From the NCBI RefSeq assembly GCF_000317895.1, contig NC_019567.1, positions 1,240,001 through 1,304,000 of the forward strand: a stretch of 64,000 nt of DNA, read 5' to 3'. Both the position numbers and the translations under genes were made by a program. This DNA is from Bdellovibrio bacteriovorus str. Tiberius (GTDB lineage Bacteria > Bdellovibrionota > Bdellovibrionia > Bdellovibrionales > Bdellovibrionaceae). The stretch's first letter is position 1. Every line of letters starts with the position of its first letter. Below the pieces are notes generated by a model. That model was not told where the DNA came from. It did no database searches and saw only the letters and a list, made by a program, of their open reading frames with translations. Of this stretch, positions 1 to 8,097 are shown piece after piece.

Positions 1-1
1 T

Positions 2-367
2 ATGAACAGCAACATTGTGTCTTACATTGAGACAAAAATTCTGGAAAATGCCACCGAACGCTGGTTGTTTCAGAACTTCAAATTTGAAGGACTGAAAGCC
101 CGTCCGCTGGAGCAGCGCAAGTACTTCGATTTCGGAGTGATTGAAGTGTTCCTGAATTCCAATGGCAGTATTGATGTGGCCGGTGATTTCTATCGCAATG
201 CGATCACACCGAAAGAATACAACTCTGTGCAGGACGCCTGCGCAATGGTGTATGACCATCTTCGCTATGCTGACCAGAACTATCGCCGCCTGGTGCAGGC
301 TCCGGAAGACTGGACGAAGAAAAGCTTCTTCGGAAAGCTTTTCTCGGGCTTTAAAAAGGCCGGCTAG
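2..367 (+). CDS. Hypothetical 121-aa protein
   Basis: I do not recognise this protein. It has no signal peptide or membrane segment and looks like a small cytoplasmic protein. The first part is rich in aromatic residues, and the last 20 residues are basic (lysine-rich, with Phe-Gly-Lys repeats). The ATG lies at the window edge, so its ribosome binding site cannot be seen and the true start could be upstream. The gene ends back to back with the convergent cinA-like gene: its stop is adjacent to the other stop with no spacer. No function is proposed. Confidence 0.6.
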   Translation: MNSNIVSYIETKILENATERWLFQNFKFEGLKARPLEQRKYFDFGVIEVFLNSNGSIDVAGDFYRNAITPKEYNSVQDACAMVYDHLRYADQNYRRLVQAPEDWTKKSFFGKLFSGFKKAG

Positions 368-1468
368 TCACAGATTGCGAACCCAGAAAATCAGAGCCAT
401 TTCGGCAAAATACTGATGACGGCGCTCTTTCATATTCGCTGACTTGTAAGGGCTGGTGACAAAGTCCTTCACCTTCCGCCCCTTGTATTCCAAACTGACC
501 TCGCAACTGTGTTCATCCTTAGGCAACACATGCAAATGCAGTCCGGCCGGGCTTTTTACCTCGCGGGACTTTGAAAAACTCCACATTTGATCGGTCATAA
601 ATCCACGCAGCACCGGCATCAGGCGATTCATCAAAAACTGACCGGTGACTTCATCAATCACGCAAAGTGAAGGAATCTGCTTAAGCTTGTCGGCAAAGAT
701 TTCGGCAGCGTCTTCGCCGTCGCGGGCCAGGGTGCAAAACTGCAGGGCTTCGGTCAGCTGTTCAAAGGCGGGCTGCAGGGCGGATTCTTCACTGCGATAG
801 TACGAGGCCTTTACCTCCACATAGGGCAGATGCACGCGGTAACCTTTTTCCACGGCAATACCTTTAAGAACTTCTTCGACGATCACGGCCACGTCGGATT
901 CACCAACACCCAGGGTGTCCCACTTGCGGGTCAGATAGGGATCCAGATTTTCAGCCTGTTCCGCAATCCAGTTCTGAATGTTTGCATCCCACACCGCTTC
1001 GATTTCGCGCGGGGGGCCGGGCAGAACAAAAACTTTTTTACCGTGAGCTTCCAAACTAAAACCATTGGCGGTGCCTTCACGGTTGGGAAGAATGGTGGCG
1101 CCTTCGGGGAAATAACACTGCTGGCGCTGGATGTCTTTGACGACATAGCCCCGGGAAGTCAGGCGGTCGTTGACGTGCTGCCAGCTGCCCTCATCAAAGA
1201 GCAGCTTTCTTCCAGCCCAGTCGGCCACCACATCGCGGGTAAAATCATCTGATGTCGGCCCCAAGCCACCGGTAATAAAAATCAAGTCGGCTTTGGCGGC
1301 ACAGAATTCGATCCCCTCAAGCATCAGGGGGCGTTCGTCGGGAACCACGAGGTGGGCTTTGGTGGTCAGTCCCAGATCTTTGAGCTTCTTTGAAATCCAA
1401 GAGGCGTTTTTGTTTACAATCTGCCCGTCGGTCAGCTCGGTTCCAATGCCCAATACAGCGGCTTTCAT
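368..1468 (-). CDS. CinA-like protein with a degenerate C-terminal amidase domain
   Basis: Residues 1-170 form a clear MoaB/Mog-type (MoCF_biosynth) domain with the family motifs GIGTELTDGQIVN near the N-terminus, ITGGLGPTSDD around residue 66 and VLPGPPREI around residue 150. CinA proteins carry this domain, and several are ADP-ribose or NMN-recycling enzymes. Normally it is followed by a PncC-type nicotinamide nucleotide amidase. Here the C-terminal 120 residues align only loosely with PncC. The place of the usual SCTGG catalytic motif reads DEVTGQF, and the domain is short. I infer that the pyrophosphatase-like half may work and the amidase half may not. At 366 residues it is shorter than full CinA (about 410-420). 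The start is ATG with a GGGAG about ten bases upstream. Confidence 0.8.
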   Translation of the reverse strand: MKAAVLGIGTELTDGQIVNKNASWISKKLKDLGLTTKAHLVVPDERPLMLEGIEFCAAKADLIFITGGLGPTSDDFTRDVVADWAGRKLLFDEGSWQHVNDRLTSRGYVVKDIQRQQCYFPEGATILPNREGTANGFSLEAHGKKVFVLPGPPREIEAVWDANIQNWIAEQAENLDPYLTRKWDTLGVGESDVAVIVEEVLKGIAVEKGYRVHLPYVEVKASYYRSEESALQPAFEQLTEALQFCTLARDGEDAAEIFADKLKQIPSLCVIDEVTGQFLMNRLMPVLRGFMTDQMWSFSKSREVKSPAGLHLHVLPKDEHSCEVSLEYKGRKVKDFVTSPYKSANMKERRHQYFAEMALIFWVRNL

Positions 1469-1585
1469 ATTCTGCGGTCTCCCTCGAGGAATTTAAAGGT
1501 ATTCCACCCCCGGATTTGCGTCCAGAACCAATGCCGGGCCCCTTGTTAAATGGCGCAGATGCGACGCATTATTGTGGTCAAAACC

Positions 1586-1614
1586 TTGCCCCGAAGGCAG
1601 TCACTACATAGATT
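1586..1614 (+). promoter_or_regulatory. Putative sigma70 promoter of the acyl-CoA dehydrogenase gene
   Basis: TTGCCC at 1586-1591 and TAGATT at 1609-1614 are separated by 17 bases. They lie about 40 bases before the ATG at 1652 in an otherwise empty 183-base gap between divergent genes. This is a pattern match only. Confidence 0.4.
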
Positions 1615-1651
1615 CACCAGACTGTACTGCACCGTTTTAAGGAGTCCTAAT

Positions 1652-2860
1652 ATGTCTTTCAATTGGAAAGAATTTGATCTGTACAATCCAACACCTGAAC
1701 ACGCGATGTTGCGTGAAACATTGAAGTCTTTCACTGAAGCTGAAATCGAGCCGCAGGCGCACGAACATGATCGCAGTGAAAAGTTCAATCTGGAGCTGTT
1801 CCGCAAAGTGGGTGAGTTGGGTCTGTTGGGAATCACTGTTCCTGAACAGTTTGGCGGTGCAGGGATGGATGCCACAGCGGCGACCATCGTTCATGAAGAA
1901 TTCTCGGCCGCGGATCCGGGCTTCTGCCTGGCTTACCTGGCGCACTCCATGCTTTGCGTGAACAACATTGCCGTGAACGGCAGTGATGAACAGCGCCACC
2001 GTATTTTGCCAAAGCTTTGCTCTGGTGAATGGGTTGGTTCCATGGCGATGTCAGAACCTGCAATCGGAACAGACGTTCTGGGCATGCAGACGACGGCCGT
2101 AAAAAAAGGTGATGAGTATATCATCAACGGCCGCAAAATGTGGATCACCAACGGCACGATTGATGAAAACAACACCGCTTGTGATCTGGTTCTGGTTTAT
2201 GCCCGCACGGGTGAAAAACACGGCCGCGCTTTGATTTCCACTTTCCTGGTTGAAAAAAGCCACAAAGGTTTCGAAGTTGGTCAGAAGATCAAAGACAAAT
2301 TGGGCATGCGTGGTTCCAACACCGCGGAACTTGTCTTCCAGGATTGTCACGTTCCCGCTTCTTCACTGATCGGTCACGAAGGTGATTCCATGCTGCACAT
2401 GATGCGCAACCTTGAAATCGAGCGCCTGACCTTGGCGGCGATGAGCCTGGGTATTGCCCGTCGTTCTATCGAAATCATGAACCGTTACGCGACAGAGCGT
2501 GAGGCCTTCGGCAAATCTTTGAACCACTTCGGTCAGATGCAGCGTTATATCGCCGATTCCTACGCTGAATACAAAGCGGCTCGTGCGTATGTATACGAAA
2601 CGGCACGCCGTATGGATTTGAACAAAGAAGGCAACCGTCTGGATTCTGACGGTGTGAAGCTTGTGGCAACCACTATGGCGAAAAACGTGGCGGACCGCGC
2701 GATCCAGGTTCTGGGTGGTTACGGTTATGTGGGCGAATACGTGGTGGAAAGACTTTGGAGAGACGCGAAGTTGCTTGAGATCGGTGGCGGCACTTTGGAA
2801 GCCCACCAGAAGAACATCACTCGCGACCTGGCAAAAAATCCGGAAGCTCTTTACAAATAG
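1652..2860 (+). CDS. Acyl-CoA dehydrogenase
   Basis: This is a 402-residue flavoprotein of the acyl-CoA dehydrogenase family, which oxidises an acyl-CoA to the 2-enoyl-CoA and passes electrons to ETF. Visible features are the N-terminal helical domain, the FAD/substrate loop MAMSEPAIGTDV around residue 130, the REAFGKSL helix, and the C-terminal QVLGGYGYVGEYVVERLWRD block that binds FAD at the dimer interface. Length is typical. Overall it looks closest to isovaleryl- or glutaryl-type enzymes, but the exact substrate cannot be set by eye; the usual YEGT near the end reads IGGGT. I chose the ATG at 1652 because AAGGAG lies just before it. The frame is open further upstream, but nothing there supports a start. 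TrmH follows after 20 bases and may be co-transcribed. Confidence 0.88.
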   Translation: MSFNWKEFDLYNPTPEHAMLRETLKSFTEAEIEPQAHEHDRSEKFNLELFRKVGELGLLGITVPEQFGGAGMDATAATIVHEEFSAADPGFCLAYLAHSMLCVNNIAVNGSDEQRHRILPKLCSGEWVGSMAMSEPAIGTDVLGMQTTAVKKGDEYIINGRKMWITNGTIDENNTACDLVLVYARTGEKHGRALISTFLVEKSHKGFEVGQKIKDKLGMRGSNTAELVFQDCHVPASSLIGHEGDSMLHMMRNLEIERLTLAAMSLGIARRSIEIMNRYATEREAFGKSLNHFGQMQRYIADSYAEYKAARAYVYETARRMDLNKEGNRLDSDGVKLVATTMAKNVADRAIQVLGGYGYVGEYVVERLWRDAKLLEIGGGTLEAHQKNITRDLAKNPEALYK

Positions 2861-2880
2861 TCCTGTCTACAGAGGTCAGA

Positions 2881-3591
2881 ATGTTCCCATACGGGCCCGA
2901 ACTTGAAATCAATGCCAATCTTCGCGTGAACTACCAGCTGGTGCTGGAGAAGATCGGGCCCCTGCTGACTGATGAACGCCGCCAGAAGATCGAAAAAGTG
3001 GTGGCGCTTCGCAATTTTGACACGGCCGTGGTGCTTGAGGGCATCTATGACCGTGGCAATATTTCTGCCGTGATGAGATCCGCTGAGGGTCTTGGATTTG
3101 GCAATTTCCATGTTATTGAAACCCAGGAAAAATTCAAAGAAGCCAATCGTGTCACCCAAGGGGCTGACAAGTGGGTCGAAGTCAAAAAATGGAAAAAGAC
3201 TGCGGACTGCGTGAAGGCTTTGAAGAATCAGGGTTACAAAATCTATGTGACCCATCTGGATGCAAACGCCAAACCTCTGCATGAAATTGACTTCAGCGGC
3301 AAGAGCGCTCTGGTGCTTGGTAACGAGCGCGACGGTGTGACCCCGGAAATGATTGCAGCGGCCGATCAGACGATCATCATTCCCATGACGGGCTTTGTGC
3401 AAAGTTTCAACATTTCCGTGGCTGGTGCCCTGGGTCTGTATCATATTTCCCAGGACCGACTGAACCGCCGTGGAACCAACGCCTCCCTGACTGATGAAGA
3501 GCAGGGGATCTTGCGTGCTCACTATTACATGAGAACCCAGGACAGTGCGGCCCAGTATCTGGAAGAAATGTTTTCCCGCGGAAATCTGTAA
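2881..3591 (+). CDS. trmH: SPOUT-class RNA 2'-O-methyltransferase (TrmH family)
   Basis: This 236-residue protein has the three motifs of SpoU/TrmH methyltransferases. They are the R-N motif in DRGNISAVMRSAEG (about residue 57), LGNERDGVTPEM (about 146) and MTGFVQSFNISVAGAL (about 170), which together form the knotted AdoMet site. The likely reaction is 2'-O-methylation of G18 in tRNA, as for TrmH. A 23S rRNA target (RlmB type) is less likely because the extra N-terminal RNA-binding domain of RlmB is missing. The gene follows the acyl-CoA dehydrogenase with a GAGGT ribosome binding site seven bases from its ATG. Confidence 0.85.
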   Translation: MFPYGPELEINANLRVNYQLVLEKIGPLLTDERRQKIEKVVALRNFDTAVVLEGIYDRGNISAVMRSAEGLGFGNFHVIETQEKFKEANRVTQGADKWVEVKKWKKTADCVKALKNQGYKIYVTHLDANAKPLHEIDFSGKSALVLGNERDGVTPEMIAAADQTIIIPMTGFVQSFNISVAGALGLYHISQDRLNRRGTNASLTDEEQGILRAHYYMRTQDSAAQYLEEMFSRGNL

Positions 3592-3653
3592 CACTTCAAA
3601 CTTGTGTCGCCCTTTAATTTCCAATAACCTTATTGGAAAGAAAGGGGACTCCA

Positions 3654-4535
3654 ATGAAGAAACTGCTTTTGCTTCCCGTTCTGTTTGCGGTCGCTGCTTG
3701 TGCGGAAAAGACCGTAAGCCTTACTCCGGATAAACCGGTCAGCACTAAAATTCCTTTTTTCATGACAAGACCTCAGCCGACAACTCCGGTAGAGCTGGTG
3801 TTTGATAATGATCATGCCACCGCCAAGCCCATGAACTATCGCAAGAATGATTCTTTGCGCATGTCTGGTAGTGCCACCTTCAGCCCGAAGGCGCTGAAAG
3901 AGGTTTCTAAGCCTGTTAAAAAGAACAAAGCCTCGTTGTATGTTTTCGATCTGCGCCAGGAATCCCATGGTCTGATCAATGACATCCCGGTGACCTGGTA
4001 TGCGGATCGAGACTGGGCCAATGCGGATTTGAACCACGAAGAAGCTGTTCGCCGTGAGCGCCGTTTGTTGGGTGATCTGCGTGTCGGGGAAAAGATCGGC
4101 ACCACCACCATTCAAAGCATCGAAACCGAAGAAAGCATGATCCGCACCGGGGGCCACCAGTACGTGCGCCTGACAGTGACGGACCATGTGCGCCCGGTGG
4201 ATTCTGAAGTGGATCGTTTTATTGAAAGCGTGCGCGCATTGCCGGAAAATGCCTGGGTGCATTTCCACTGTCGTGCTGGCAAAGGCCGGACGACGACATT
4301 TATGGTTTTGTACGACATGCTGAAAAATGCCAAGGCGGATTCGTTTGAAGCAATCATCAAGCACAATACTGAACTAAGCAATGACTATGATGTCCTGACC
4401 GTGCCTGCGGATGAAAAGGACTGGAAGTATCCTTATCAGAAAGAACGTGCGGCGTTCGTCACAGAGTTTTATAATTATGCCAAAGCCCATCCAAACGGAG
4501 AGGGCATGCTTTGGGGTGAGTGGGTGTTGAGATGA
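3654..4535 (+). CDS. Lipoprotein PTP-type phytase (inositol polyphosphate phosphatase)
   Basis: The 293-residue product starts with a lipoprotein signal (MKKLLLLPVLFAVAAC, lipid-modified Cys16). It carries the cysteine-phosphatase P-loop HCRAGKGRTTT with the nucleophile at Cys206 and the phosphate-binding Arg at 212. The TWYADRDWAN segment (about residue 114-123) may hold the general acid region. This is the pattern of protein-tyrosine-phosphatase-like phytases such as those of Selenomonas. As I recall, a B. bacteriovorus member (Bd1204) has been characterised structurally. The lipid anchor places it at the cell envelope facing the periplasm or outside, so it could release phosphate from prey inositol phosphates. 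The ATG at 3654 is preceded by AAAGGGGA. Its stop overlaps the next gene (ATGA). Confidence 0.85.
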   Translation: MKKLLLLPVLFAVAACAEKTVSLTPDKPVSTKIPFFMTRPQPTTPVELVFDNDHATAKPMNYRKNDSLRMSGSATFSPKALKEVSKPVKKNKASLYVFDLRQESHGLINDIPVTWYADRDWANADLNHEEAVRRERRLLGDLRVGEKIGTTTIQSIETEESMIRTGGHQYVRLTVTDHVRPVDSEVDRFIESVRALPENAWVHFHCRAGKGRTTTFMVLYDMLKNAKADSFEAIIKHNTELSNDYDVLTVPADEKDWKYPYQKERAAFVTEFYNYAKAHPNGEGMLWGEWVLR

Positions 4536-4966
4536 GATATTTGATGATTGTGGCCGTAGCCCTGGTGTTGTCTGCCTGTGCGACCAAGAAAACCAAGGAT
4601 CTGGATTTTGATGATTTGCCGGCAGAAAAGAAAGCCGCCGCGAAGTCGTCGAAGTCCGACAAGGCCCCGAAAGCCGAAGCGAGCCCTGCTGAAATGGCCC
4701 GTAATTCCGGAATTGTGGTGGACCCGCAGGGGCTGGCGTTGTTGGATCGTATGACCAAGGCGGTGGAGCTTTACGTGCACAAAGGGAGCAAGAAGGAATT
4801 CAACACCCTTTGCAAAGACAAGCGCTTTGACTGTTTCGTGAATGATAAATTCCACCCGGCGAAAAAGAAGAAGACCGCACGCGGAATTCCTCCCTATGCC
4901 AGCGGCTCGAAAATGGGCCTGCAAGGGGAAGAGCGCATTCAGCTTCGTTACGAATTCTATCCTTAG
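4532..4966 (+). CDS. Small hypothetical lipoprotein
   Basis: A 144-residue protein of unknown role. It begins MRYLMIVAVALVLSAC, a good lipoprotein signal with Cys16 as the acylated residue. A Lys/Ala-rich low-complexity linker at about residues 32-55 follows, then a small C-terminal domain with two cysteines (CKDKRFDC). The ATG at 4532 overlaps the stop of the phytase gene (ATGA), which suggests translational coupling and a shared job at the envelope. A GTG twelve bases upstream is in frame but would spoil the signal peptide. It meets the next gene tail to tail with a four-base overlap. Confidence 0.7.
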   Translation: MRYLMIVAVALVLSACATKKTKDLDFDDLPAEKKAAAKSSKSDKAPKAEASPAEMARNSGIVVDPQGLALLDRMTKAVELYVHKGSKKEFNTLCKDKRFDCFVNDKFHPAKKKKTARGIPPYASGSKMGLQGEERIQLRYEFYP

Positions 4967-6528
4967 TTTTTTCTTATGATGATGGACTTCATCAGGGGCT
5001 CCTGATCCGGGAGCTCAAAGTCCATTCCTTGTGCCGGAGCCGGCAGGATTTTGAACGAAAATTCGCGCTTGAGTTTGTTCAGGCGCAGATGCAAATCGCC
5101 GGTCGTCCACTTTTCATAGTTCGTACAGAACAACAACAAACCATCTTTTTGCAGACAGTACAGGCAGTTGATCAAAAGCTCGTCGAAGCTTTTGCTGATT
5201 GAGAACACACCACCTTTGGATCGGCCGAAGGACGGAGGGTCACAGACGATCAATCCGAACTTGCGTTTGCGTCGGATGGTGCCCTTTAAGAACAAGATGC
5301 AATCCTGCACCCAGAATTCATGATTTTCAGCTTCCGGATCCAGACCGTTCAGGACGAAGTTTTGTTTGCTCCAGTCGATGAAGTTCTGGGACACGTCGAC
5401 CGTGCAAACTTCGCGCGCGCCAGCCAGGGCTGATACGACGCTAAAGCCGCTGGTGTATGAAAACAGATTTAAAACGCTGCGGTCCTGAGCGTGTTCTTTG
5501 ACCCACAGACGGTTTTCGCGCTGATCCAGGAACAGGCCCGGTGACAAACCGGTATCACTGCGCAGATCGTACAGCACGCCGTTTTCCTTGGCCTGCCAGC
5601 GGGTGGCGGTATTACCGATCTTCCACAGCAGTTCGGCGTTGGGATCTTCGCCACGATTAAGCATTTTGCGAATCAGGATCTTTTTGTGATATTTCTTTGC
5701 GATTTTTTCAAAGCGCAGCAGATCCTGCACGGTGGGGTCGGATTCTTTGTACCAGTAAACCCAAAGATGATCGCCGTACTGATCAATGCGGTAAGTGTCC
5801 ATCTCGCGGTGGCTGAGGCGCAGACATTCGTCGGTCAGGGTCATAAAATTGAACATGCGTTCGCGGCGCTGGAAGGCCTCGTTCAGAATTTGTTCTTCCG
5901 GGTCCGTGGTGGCGTTGTCTTCGGCCCAGTGAGGCAGGGCCGTTTCAAAGCGCACGGCCTGGCCATTCAGTTCAAAGCCCAAAACCTGAGAATGCAGGCA
6001 CAGGCGGAAGTGACGTGAACCATTGTGTTCGCTGTCGCCCAGAATGGCGATGCCATTGGCTTCAGCATGCAGACGGATCTGGTGAGGTTTGCCGGAGTGA
6101 GGCACGGCCTCCCACAACTGATAAGGACCCAATGATTTCACCCATTTGAAGCTGGTTTTGGAATTGGGCTCGGCAGTCTCGCGGCTGACAAAGACGTTTT
6201 TTTCCTTCTGGATGAAGGACTCATAAGTGAATTCAGTGCGAGCGATTTTTTTGTCGGTCAGGAAAAGGTACTTCTTTTCAACCTTGTGCTGTTCAAAGGC
6301 TTGCGTCAGTTGTGCCGCAATTTCAGAGCTGGTGGCAAAGACCAAAGCGCCCGAAGTCGCCTTGTCCAGACGATGCACGGTGTAGAGCTTGCGATCCAGC
6401 TCTTCTTCATAAATTTCGACACAGCCGCGCTGACCATACTCGGGCGTATGGGTGTTCAGACCTGCAATCTTGTCAACGAAGATGCAGCCCGCTATTTCGG
6501 TGTGTTGAAGCTTAATTATCCGTGTCAT
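4963..6528 (-). CDS. Fusion: RluA-type pseudouridine synthase plus RlmI/RlmK-like RNA methyltransferase
   Basis: The 521-residue product joins two RNA-modifying enzymes. Residues 1-200 are an RluA-family pseudouridine synthase, with the catalytic Asp at about position 55 in VHRLDKATSG and the KKYLFLTD and HQIRLH motifs. Residues 300-521 are a class I AdoMet-dependent methyltransferase of the RlmI/RlmK type, with LNLFSYTSGFS (motif I), TVDVSQNFIDW (motif II) and the catalytic DPPSFGRSKGG. The two enzymes may act together on 23S rRNA, but the target base is not shown by the sequence. The usual Arg of HRLDRxTSG is Lys. No Shine-Dalgarno is seen before the ATG, and a -10-like TATAGT ends only six bases upstream. 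Confidence 0.82.
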   Translation of the reverse strand: MTRIIKLQHTEIAGCIFVDKIAGLNTHTPEYGQRGCVEIYEEELDRKLYTVHRLDKATSGALVFATSSEIAAQLTQAFEQHKVEKKYLFLTDKKIARTEFTYESFIQKEKNVFVSRETAEPNSKTSFKWVKSLGPYQLWEAVPHSGKPHQIRLHAEANGIAILGDSEHNGSRHFRLCLHSQVLGFELNGQAVRFETALPHWAEDNATTDPEEQILNEAFQRRERMFNFMTLTDECLRLSHREMDTYRIDQYGDHLWVYWYKESDPTVQDLLRFEKIAKKYHKKILIRKMLNRGEDPNAELLWKIGNTATRWQAKENGVLYDLRSDTGLSPGLFLDQRENRLWVKEHAQDRSVLNLFSYTSGFSVVSALAGAREVCTVDVSQNFIDWSKQNFVLNGLDPEAENHEFWVQDCILFLKGTIRRKRKFGLIVCDPPSFGRSKGGVFSISKSFDELLINCLYCLQKDGLLLFCTNYEKWTTGDLHLRLNKLKREFSFKILPAPAQGMDFELPDQEPLMKSIIIRKN

Positions 6529-6534
6529 CCGACT

Positions 6535-6563
6535 ACTATAATTCGGTTTTTATTGTGGGTCAC
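6535..6563 (-). promoter_or_regulatory. Putative promoter for a leaderless fusion-gene mRNA
   Basis: Read on the minus strand, GTGACC (6563-6558) and TATAGT (6540-6535) are 17 bases apart. The ATG of the fusion gene starts six bases after the -10 box. A transcript from this promoter would start at or within a base or two of the ATG, so it would be leaderless. This fits the lack of any ribosome binding site there. Confidence 0.4.
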
Positions 6564-6567
6564 TGGG

Positions 6568-6705
6568 AGATTCGTTAGAACTTATAGCTGGACCTCGCCG
6601 CTCAGACAGTCCTCGTTCGTGTTTTTTTGGCGGTGGCTCCGCTGAGGCTGTTTTGCCTCACTGCGGAACTCGCGTCGATGTCCAGCTATAAGTTCTAACG
6701 AATCT
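6568..6705. repeat. Long hairpin H1: 26-bp perfect stem around a conserved core
   Basis: Bases 6568-6593 and 6680-6705 are perfect inverted copies of each other (26 bp). They enclose an 86-base core. The core holds CTCAGACAGTCCTCGTTC at about 6601-6618, a T tract, GTGGCTCCGCTG at about 6634-6645, a small inner hairpin (TGAGGC/GCCTCA) and ACTGCGGAACTCGCG ending at 6674. The same blocks, in the same order, occur in hairpin H2 at 8098-8239, whose stem sequence is different. H1 lies in the 5' leader of lemA and ends just before its GGAGG. It could act as a transcription or translation control element or as a mobile insert. Confidence 0.85.
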
Positions 6706-6724
6706 AACGGAGGCCTTTGTTTTT

Positions 6725-7315
6725 ATGAAAAACCGTATTCTAGTTCTTGCCCTGATGTTGATGCCGTTTATGGTTGGTTGTGGGATTCAATCGCTTCCTC
6801 AATCTAAGAATGCTACTGAGGCTGCTTTGGCTGAAGTGAACAATCAATACAAACGTCGGGCTGATTTGATTCCGAATCTTGTGAATGTTGTTAAGGGTTA
6901 TGCGAAGCACGAAGAAGCTACTTTGACGGCGGTGACTGAGGCTCGTGCCAAAGCGACTTCCATGCAGATTGATCCTTCCAAGGTGACGCCTGAACAGCTT
7001 GCTAAATTCCAGCAGGCGCAAAGTGGTTTGTCTCAGGCTTTGGGTCGTTTGATGGTGGTGTCTGAACAGTACCCGCAATTGAAAGCGGATCAGAACTTCC
7101 GTGATCTTCAGGCGCAGCTTGAGGGCACTGAAAACCGCATCACGATTGCTCGTCAAAGATACATTGAAACGATCAATGCATTTAACAATCAGGTCAGCGT
7201 TCCGCCGACTAGCTGGACAAATGCGATCATGTATCACTTCGAAAAAATGCCTCAGTGGGACATGACTCCGGAAGAAAAGGCTTCTGCTGAAAAAGCTCCG
7301 GAAGTGAAGTTCTAG
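6725..7315 (+). CDS. lemA: LemA family protein
   Basis: A 196-residue LemA protein with an N-terminal lipoprotein-type signal (LMLMPFMVGC, Cys19). The family hallmark block VNNQYKRRADLIPNLVNVVK (residues 38-57) is followed by the long helical region ending in a short C-terminal tail. LemA proteins are envelope-anchored helical proteins of unclear role, often encoded beside TPM-domain proteins, as here. GGAGG at 6709-6713 precedes the ATG. The first TPM gene follows at once, so the two form an operon. Confidence 0.9.
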   Translation: MKNRILVLALMLMPFMVGCGIQSLPQSKNATEAALAEVNNQYKRRADLIPNLVNVVKGYAKHEEATLTAVTEARAKATSMQIDPSKVTPEQLAKFQQAQSGLSQALGRLMVVSEQYPQLKADQNFRDLQAQLEGTENRITIARQRYIETINAFNNQVSVPPTSWTNAIMYHFEKMPQWDMTPEEKASAEKAPEVKF

Positions 7316-7328
7316 TTTGTCAGGGAAC

Positions 7329-8081
7329 ATGCGTTTACTGACAGTTTCCTTTTTCGCATTCTTCTTGGCCCTGAGTCTTTCGGCTCGGGCTGAGTTCCAA
7401 GTGCCGACCTTGACCGGTCCTGTGATGGACGAGGTTGGCTATCTTTCCCGCAATGACCGTCAAGAGCTGATGCAGCTTCTTTATGACTTCAACAAACGCG
7501 GGGTCGCTCAAGTTCAGGTTTTGATCGTTCCCACCTTGGATGGTATGCCCATCGAGATGGCTTCTATTGCTGTCACTGACAAATGGAAGCTGGGGGACGA
7601 GAAAAAAGACAACGGGGTTTTGTTCCTGATTGCGGCGAATGACCGCAAGCTGCGTATCGAAGTCGGGCAGGGCCTTGAAGGCGCAATTCCCGATGTGATC
7701 GCTAGTCGGATCATTCGTGATCAGGTGGTGCCGTTGTTCCGTGCCCGTCAGTTTTCTGCCGGTATCGTTCTGGGCACACACGAAATTCTGCGCCTGGCGG
7801 ATAAAGAGTTCGCTGAACAAAATGGGTTGCAGGAAGGTGTTCCTGCAAAAAGTGACCGTGATGGTTCCGGTGGTGATATTCCCATTGGTGTGATCATCAT
7901 TCTTTTCATCATTATTTCTATCCTGGGTCGCTTTGGTGGCGGTCGTGGGCGTCATCTTCGTGGTGGCGGCTGGGGCGGTGGCTATGGCGGCGGTGGAGGA
8001 TGGTCTTCTGGTGGAGGAGGCGGCGGCTGGTCCGGTGGCGGCGGCGGCTTCAGCGGTGGGGGCTCATCCGGCAGTTGGTAA
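7329..8081 (+). CDS. TPM-domain membrane protein (YgcG type) with glycine-rich tail
   Basis: The product has a signal peptide (RLLTVSFFAFFLALSLSARA) and a TPM domain at residues 25-150, with DEVGYLSRNDRQEL at its start and the DNGVLFLIAANDRKLRIEVG strand. A transmembrane helix lies at about 180-197, and the roughly 45-residue tail is almost only Gly, Ser and Trp. The same Gly-rich ending is typical of YgcG-like partners of LemA. TPM domains have been linked to photosystem repair and phosphatase activity in plants; the bacterial role is uncertain. I prefer the ATG at 7329, since it gives a clean signal peptide. A TTG at 7317 is the alternative. Confidence 0.85.
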   Translation: MRLLTVSFFAFFLALSLSARAEFQVPTLTGPVMDEVGYLSRNDRQELMQLLYDFNKRGVAQVQVLIVPTLDGMPIEMASIAVTDKWKLGDEKKDNGVLFLIAANDRKLRIEVGQGLEGAIPDVIASRIIRDQVVPLFRARQFSAGIVLGTHEILRLADKEFAEQNGLQEGVPAKSDRDGSGGDIPIGVIIILFIIISILGRFGGGRGRHLRGGGWGGGYGGGGGWSSGGGGGGWSGGGGGFSGGGSSGSW

Positions 8082-8097
8082 TGCCGTGGCTCTCGGT

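Noticed and set aside
3630-4364. Minus-strand open frame of 244 codons opposite the phytase gene
   Set aside because: The plus strand has a signal peptide and complete CX5R motif; the other strand shows nothing.
6568-6705. H1 as an integron attC site, since its ends read GTTAGAAC and GTTCTAAC
   Set aside because: In attC the ends are conserved and in the opposite order, and the middle varies. Here H2 shows the middle is conserved and the ends vary. No integron integrase is present.
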